Positions 53,482-56,799 of a stretch of 56,799 bases of DNA are shown here, piece by piece (within the stretch, counting starts at the first letter, position 1; each line of letters begins with the position of its first letter). The translations under genes were made by a program, and so were the position numbers. Below the pieces are notes generated by a model. The model was not told the origin of the DNA, did no database searches, and saw nothing but the letters and a program-made list of their open reading frames with translations. The stretch comes from an uncultured Mollicutes bacterium (GTDB lineage Bacteria; Bacillota_I; Bacilli_A; ML615J-28; CAG-313): positions 1 to 56,799 of the forward strand of contig UQBM01000013.1 of the NCBI GenBank assembly GCA_900539265.1, read 5' to 3'.

Positions 53482-54315
53482 CTATTTATCATTTCTACGA
53501 CGAACGATAAGTCCGTTAGATTTATTTTTTGTTTTTCTAGTTTTAAGACCAAGAGCAATTTTACCCCAAGGAGTCATTGGTGCTTTTCTACCAATTGGTT
53601 GACGTCCTTCACCACCACCATGTGGGTGATCATTAGGGTTCATAACAGATCCTCTTACAGTCGGGCGAATACCCATATGACGAGAACGTCCTGCTTTACC
53701 AATATTAACAAGTGAATAATCTAAATTGCCAACAACACCAATTGTTGCACGACATTCATTTAAAATACGACGTACTTCACCACTTCCAAGGCGAACAAGA
53801 ACATAACGATCTTCACGACCAAGAATTTGGGCATTTGCACCTGCAGCTCTTGCAAGTTGTCCACCATGACCTGGATGAAGTTCGATATTGTGAATTGTTG
53901 TACCAACTGGAATATTTACAATAGGAAGAGCATTTCCAACTGTGATATCCGCTTTTTCTCCAGACATTACAGTTTGACCAACCATTAAATCTTTTGGTGC
54001 TAAAATATAGCGTTTTTCGCCATCAGCATATGCAAGTAAAGCAATATTTGCGCTACGATTTGGATCGTATTCAATTGTTTTTACTACAGCTGGAATATTA
54101 TCTTTATTACGTTTAAAATCAATTAAACGATATTTTCTTTTTTCGGCTCCACCTTTATGACGTACAGTTATTACACCTTGAGCATTGCGTCCTGCTTTTT
54201 TATTAAGAGGAACTAGAAGGCTCTTTTCAGGAGTATCGGTTGTAATTTCATCATAAACAAGTACTGTCATATTACGTCTACCATTAGTGGTAGGTTTATA
54301 TTTTCTAATAGCCAT
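53482..54315 (-). CDS. rplB: 50S ribosomal protein uL2
   Basis: 277 residues; needed for subunit joining and close to the peptidyl-transferase centre. RKYKPTTNGRRNMTV start, GGQLARAAGANAQILG (about 150) and the C-terminal MNPNDHPHGGGEGR with the key His are present. Confidence 0.98.
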   Translation of the reverse strand: MAIRKYKPTTNGRRNMTVLVYDEITTDTPEKSLLVPLNKKAGRNAQGVITVRHKGGAEKRKYRLIDFKRNKDNIPAVVKTIEYDPNRSANIALLAYADGEKRYILAPKDLMVGQTVMSGEKADITVGNALPIVNIPVGTTIHNIELHPGHGGQLARAAGANAQILGREDRYVLVRLGSGEVRRILNECRATIGVVGNLDYSLVNIGKAGRSRHMGIRPTVRGSVMNPNDHPHGGGEGRQPIGRKAPMTPWGKIALGLKTRKTKNKSNGLIVRRRNDK

Positions 54316-54332
54316 ATTTTCTTCCTCCTATC

Positions 54333-54617
54333 CTATAGTTCAAATACATCGATTGTTTGACCTTCTTCAAGTCTTACAATTGCTTTTTTGTAAGCTGCTT
54401 TAAAGCCTTCATATCTTTGTAGTCTTTTTGCTTTTCTATGAACATTAATTGTTCTAATTGCTTTAACTTTCACATTAAAAATAGCTTCAATTGCTTTTTT
54501 AATTTCTACTTTATTAGCATCAATTGCTACTTCAAAAGTATATTGAAGTTTATCTACTAAACCACTTGATTTTTCAGTAATAATTGGTCTTTTAATAATA
54601 TCATAATGTGATTTCAT
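54333..54617 (-). CDS. rplW: 50S ribosomal protein uL23
   Basis: 94 residues; exit-tunnel docking site for SRP and trigger factor. IIKRPIITEKSSGLVDKLQY start is typical. Overlaps the rplD stop by one base. Confidence 0.97.
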   Translation of the reverse strand: MKSHYDIIKRPIITEKSSGLVDKLQYTFEVAIDANKVEIKKAIEAIFNVKVKAIRTINVHRKAKRLQRYEGFKAAYKKAIVRLEEGQTIDVFEL

Positions 54618-55243
54618 TATTTAAGAACCTCCTCAAATTTTTCTACCGCAGTTTTAGTAATAACTAAATTCTTAGCATTCATCATTTGATAAACTGAAAT
54701 ATGGTTATATTGACCAACTAAAACATTAGGTAAATTACGTCCTGCAAGTTCAACATTACCATTTGCCTCATCAAGTACTAAAACTACTTTATTGTTCTCT
54801 AGATGAAATGCCTTTAACACTTCTACTAAACCTTTAGTTTTAAAAGTATCTAGTGTAATTTGATCTAAAACAACAATATTATTATCACGCACTTTTGAAC
54901 TTAGTGCACAACGCATTGCAAGTCTAACAACTTTCTTATTGATTTTAATAGCATGAGACCTTGGAGTTGGTGCAAATACAACACCACCACCACGCCATTG
55001 TGGAGAACGAATTGAACCTTGTCTTGCACGCCCTGTTCCTTTTTGACGCCATGGTTTGCGACCACCACCACGTACCTCAGAACGAGTTTTTGCTTTTTGA
55101 GTACCTTGTCTCATTGCTGCACGTTCAGCAATAACTGTATCATAAATTGCTTGTTGATTATCTTCAACTCCAAATACATGATCGTTTAATTCAAGTTCAC
55201 CAACATTAGAACCACTTTGATTATATAATACAACTTTTGGCAT
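54617..55243 (-). CDS. rplD: 50S ribosomal protein uL4
   Basis: 208 residues. The tunnel loop is clear (KTRSEVRGGGRKPWRQKGTG then ARQGSIRSPQWRGGGVVFAP). In E. coli L4 also represses the S10 operon; whether this holds here is unknown. Confidence 0.98.
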   Translation of the reverse strand: MPKVVLYNQSGSNVGELELNDHVFGVEDNQQAIYDTVIAERAAMRQGTQKAKTRSEVRGGGRKPWRQKGTGRARQGSIRSPQWRGGGVVFAPTPRSHAIKINKKVVRLAMRCALSSKVRDNNIVVLDQITLDTFKTKGLVEVLKAFHLENNKVVLVLDEANGNVELAGRNLPNVLVGQYNHISVYQMMNAKNLVITKTAVEKFEEVLK

Positions 55244-55261
55244 GTGTTTAACTCCTTCCTT

Positions 55262-55921
55262 TTAAGCTAATGCTTCAGGGTTAAGTTCTGGCTTTTTGGC
55301 CTTGACAGCATTTGTAATAACTACATATGAGTTTTTAGCTCCTGGAACATTACCCTTAATTAAAATTACATTATTTTCAGCATCATATTTAACAAATTCA
55401 AGATTTTGAACTGTTTTAGTAACACCACCCATACGACCTGGTAATTTTTTACCTGGTTTGATACGAGCAGGCTGAATTGAACCCATTGAACCAGTTCCAC
55501 GATGGTATCCAGAACCATGAGCTGCAGGTCCTAAATGATAGTTCCAACGCTTAATTACACCTTGATAACCTTTACCTTTAGAAGTACCTGTTACATCTAC
55601 AAGTTCACCAACATTAAATATATTTCCTTTAACCTCTTGTCCAACTTCAAACGCTAGCATTTCTTCCCCAGCGATTTCTTTAACGAAGCGCTTAGGGGCT
55701 GTTGAAGCTTTTTTTACGTGTCCAAGTTCAGGCTTAGTTGCTAAATTTTCTTTTTTATCAGCATATCCAAGTTGAACTGCTACGTAACCATCAGTTTCAA
55801 TAGTCTTTTTTTGTAATACTACGTTCGGAGTTACTTCAATTACTGTAACTGGGATTAAAGTGCCAGTCTCAGTAAAAATTTGTGTCATTCCGATTTTCTT
55901 ACCTAAGATTCCTTTGGCCAT
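55262..55921 (-). CDS. rplC: 50S ribosomal protein uL3
   Basis: 219 residues: GILGKKIGMTQIFTETGTLI start and the conserved loop near the peptidyl-transferase centre (YHRGTGSMGSIQPARIKPGK, then LPGRMGG). Confidence 0.98.
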   Translation of the reverse strand: MAKGILGKKIGMTQIFTETGTLIPVTVIEVTPNVVLQKKTIETDGYVAVQLGYADKKENLATKPELGHVKKASTAPKRFVKEIAGEEMLAFEVGQEVKGNIFNVGELVDVTGTSKGKGYQGVIKRWNYHLGPAAHGSGYHRGTGSMGSIQPARIKPGKKLPGRMGGVTKTVQNLEFVKYDAENNVILIKGNVPGAKNSYVVITNAVKAKKPELNPEALA

Positions 55922-55943
55922 GAGTTTACCTCCTATTTCTCAA

Positions 55944-56252
55944 TTATTTTAAAACGATATCGACACCAGATGGAAGTTCTAAATGAACTAGTGCATCCAT
56001 TGTTTTAGGAGTCATATTCACAATATCAATTAAACGTTTATGTGTACGTCTTTCAAATTGTTCACGACTATCTTTATACTTATGAGGTGAACGAATAATT
56101 GTAAATACTTCCTTTTCTGTAGGTAGCGGAATTGGTCCAGATACTTTTGCACCAGTTCTCTTACATGCTTCTACAATTTTTTTCGCAGATTCATCAAGTA
56201 ATCTGTGATCATAAGATAATAATCTTATTCTTAATTTTTTTTCTTTTGCCAT
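55944..56252 (-). CDS. rpsJ: 30S ribosomal protein uS10
   Basis: 102 residues from ATG 56252, which has AGGAGG seven bases upstream; the frame is open for 23 codons upstream, but that stretch is the structured leader. LRIRLLSYDHRLLDESAKKI and RSPHKYKDSREQFERRTHKR are typical. S10 is also NusE, an antitermination factor. First gene of the S10-spc-alpha run, which contains 30 genes without a gap or inversion. Confidence 0.98.
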   Translation of the reverse strand: MAKEKKLRIRLLSYDHRLLDESAKKIVEACKRTGAKVSGPIPLPTEKEVFTIIRSPHKYKDSREQFERRTHKRLIDIVNMTPKTMDALVHLELPSGVDIVLK

Positions 56253-56376
56253 GTTTATCCTCCTAGCTTGATTTGAATAAGCTTTCGGCTCCACACGAAT
56301 TACCTGACTACACATCTTCATGACAACTCTACCGTGTGTGTCAGCAACCTCGCATATCTATGCCTACTTTTTAGCC
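56253..56376 (-). promoter_or_regulatory. Structured leader of the S10 operon
   Basis: A ~120-base untranslated leader, clearly richer in G+C than its surroundings. Two helices exclude each other. A: minus-strand CTGACACACA (56335-56344) pairs with TGTGT-A-GTCAG (56304-56314), 10 bp with one bulge. B: CACACG (56333-56338) pairs with CGTGTG (56292-56297). This is consistent with a ribosomal-protein autoregulatory leader, but no ligand can be named. Confidence 0.5.
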
Positions 56377-56382
56377 TTTTAT

Positions 56383-56411
56383 ATTATACATATTTTCCAT
56401 TTTTTTGCAAA
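56383..56411 (-). promoter_or_regulatory. S10 operon promoter
   Basis: TTTGCA (56406-56411), 17 bases, TATAAT (56383-56388) on the minus strand with an A-rich spacer. Between here and the next terminator (56412-56504) I see only AT-rich sequence. Confidence 0.75.
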
Positions 56412-56504
56412 CTAGATGCTCTTTTTTTCATAAAATCTATTATTTTTTATTTATCTTTTTTAAATTATTAAATCATTTTTTCCTATTAATAAAAATTAAA
56501 CTAA

Positions 56505-56543
56505 AAAAAGAACTAGTTTATTTTAATTAAACTAGTTCTTTTT
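56505..56543. terminator. Terminator after the surface-protein gene
   Basis: A 16-bp perfect stem (56505-56520 with 56528-56543), 7-base loop, A/T runs on both sides. On the minus strand it closes the partial gene and separates it from the S10 promoter. Confidence 0.9.
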
Positions 56544-56566
56544 ATACTTAGTTAAATTTATTTATA

Positions 56567-56799
56567 TTACTTTTTCTTTCTCAATATTAAAATGGTTCCA
56601 CTCAAAAGACCTATCCATGTTATCATACTTATAATTGATGTCTTATTACATTTCTTACATCCTTTATCTTCTGTTTCTTCTGGTCTTTTGAGTGCTTCTC
56701 CTTCTGTTTTCCCACATCTTTTGCATGTCTTTGGTGCTTCATATGTTGCTTCTTCCCATTCATGCCCTAATGCTTCCCCTTCACTCTTTCCACATCTTG
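56567..56799 (-). CDS. Surface protein with cysteine-pair repeats (C-terminal part only)
   Basis: I translated this by hand: 76 residues up to the right edge, open at the 5' side. Two copies of a CxRCGK(S/T)EGEAL unit are seen, joined by GHEWEEATYEAPKT, and a third CKKC follows near the end. The last ~25 residues are a transmembrane helix (SMITWIGLLSGTILIL) and a RKKK tail, which anchors the protein with the repeats outside. Repeats of this kind occur at the C-termini of large surface proteins in anaerobic Bacillota. There is no LPxTG motif. Confidence 0.8.
   Translation of the reverse strand, partial: RCGKSEGEALGHEWEEATYEAPKTCKRCGKTEGEALKRPEETEDKGCKKCNKTSIISMITWIGLLSGTILILRKKK

Noticed and set aside
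53390..53924. Open frames on the plus strand opposite rpsS and rplB, one of them rich in His, Leu and Asp
   Set aside because: They lie opposite highly conserved ribosomal genes, have no ribosome sites and show the composition expected from an antisense frame.
1..56799. Search for tRNA, rRNA, insertion sequences and prophage genes
   Set aside because: No tRNA-like cloverleaf, rRNA segment, transposase or integrase was seen in the gaps or frames read; the only mobile-like feature is the palindrome at 41583-41684.

Overview
The window (about 56.8 kb, roughly one third G+C) looks like a chromosomal piece of an anaerobic, low-GC, walled Gram-positive bacterium of the Bacillota/Erysipelotrichia/RF39-like neighbourhood. 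Reasons: a complete Bacillus-type S10-spc-alpha ribosomal cluster with a zinc-type S14, SUF iron-sulfur assembly of the sufCDSUB type, pyruvate:ferredoxin oxidoreductase plus an Rnf complex (fermentative ferredoxin metabolism), RicT/YaaT, an ECF-transporter module beside truA, and a MurE ligase. Lipoprotein signals are present. TGG encodes Trp and TGA is used as a stop, so the code is standard. The genus cannot be named from this sequence alone.

Layout. 1-370: the start of a GHKL (MORC/Hsp90-like) ATPase running off the left edge. 601-7277: a 2,089-residue secreted RHS/YD-repeat protein followed by a small gene in the position of an immunity gene. 7530-12213: suf operon. 12344-14685: a lipoprotein, a membrane protein of unknown family and the flavin transferase ApbE. 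14816-20724: rnfCDGEAB with two partner genes (NusG domain II protein and Gx transporter). 20978-24526: nifJ. 24612-25403: an unknown membrane protein. 25753-30082: murE, a GH3 hydrolase (opposite strand), a 1-Cys peroxiredoxin and a short-chain dehydrogenase. 30120-34333: the housekeeping run tmk-holB-ricT-trmN6-rsmI. 34474-38044: a small protein and the ecfA1-ecfA2-ecfT-truA module. 38222-41385: a small membrane protein, an M50 protease and a PadR/DUF1700-like/DUF4097 envelope operon. 41719-56252: ribosomal genes rpsJ to rplQ, including secY, adk, map, infA and rpoA. 56567-56799: the C-terminus of a surface protein running off the right edge.

How the genes fit together. NifJ makes acetyl-CoA and reduced ferredoxin. 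Rnf oxidises ferredoxin with NAD+ and pumps ions. ApbE attaches FMN to RnfG and RnfD. SUF builds the many Fe-S clusters both need. The rnf and apbE promoters overlap Rex-like 18-mers, suggesting joint NADH/NAD+ control (inference). Nearly all genes are on the minus strand, and the few plus-strand genes are mostly closed off by shared bidirectional terminators.

The most interesting points are the RHS toxin-like locus with a leader holding a terminator-like hairpin and a G7 tract, the MORC-like ATPase at the edge, a dyad operator over the padR promoter, a 102-bp palindrome after rplQ, an unusual RpoA, and a rpsJ leader with mutually exclusive pairings. No clearly new multi-gene system could be demonstrated.
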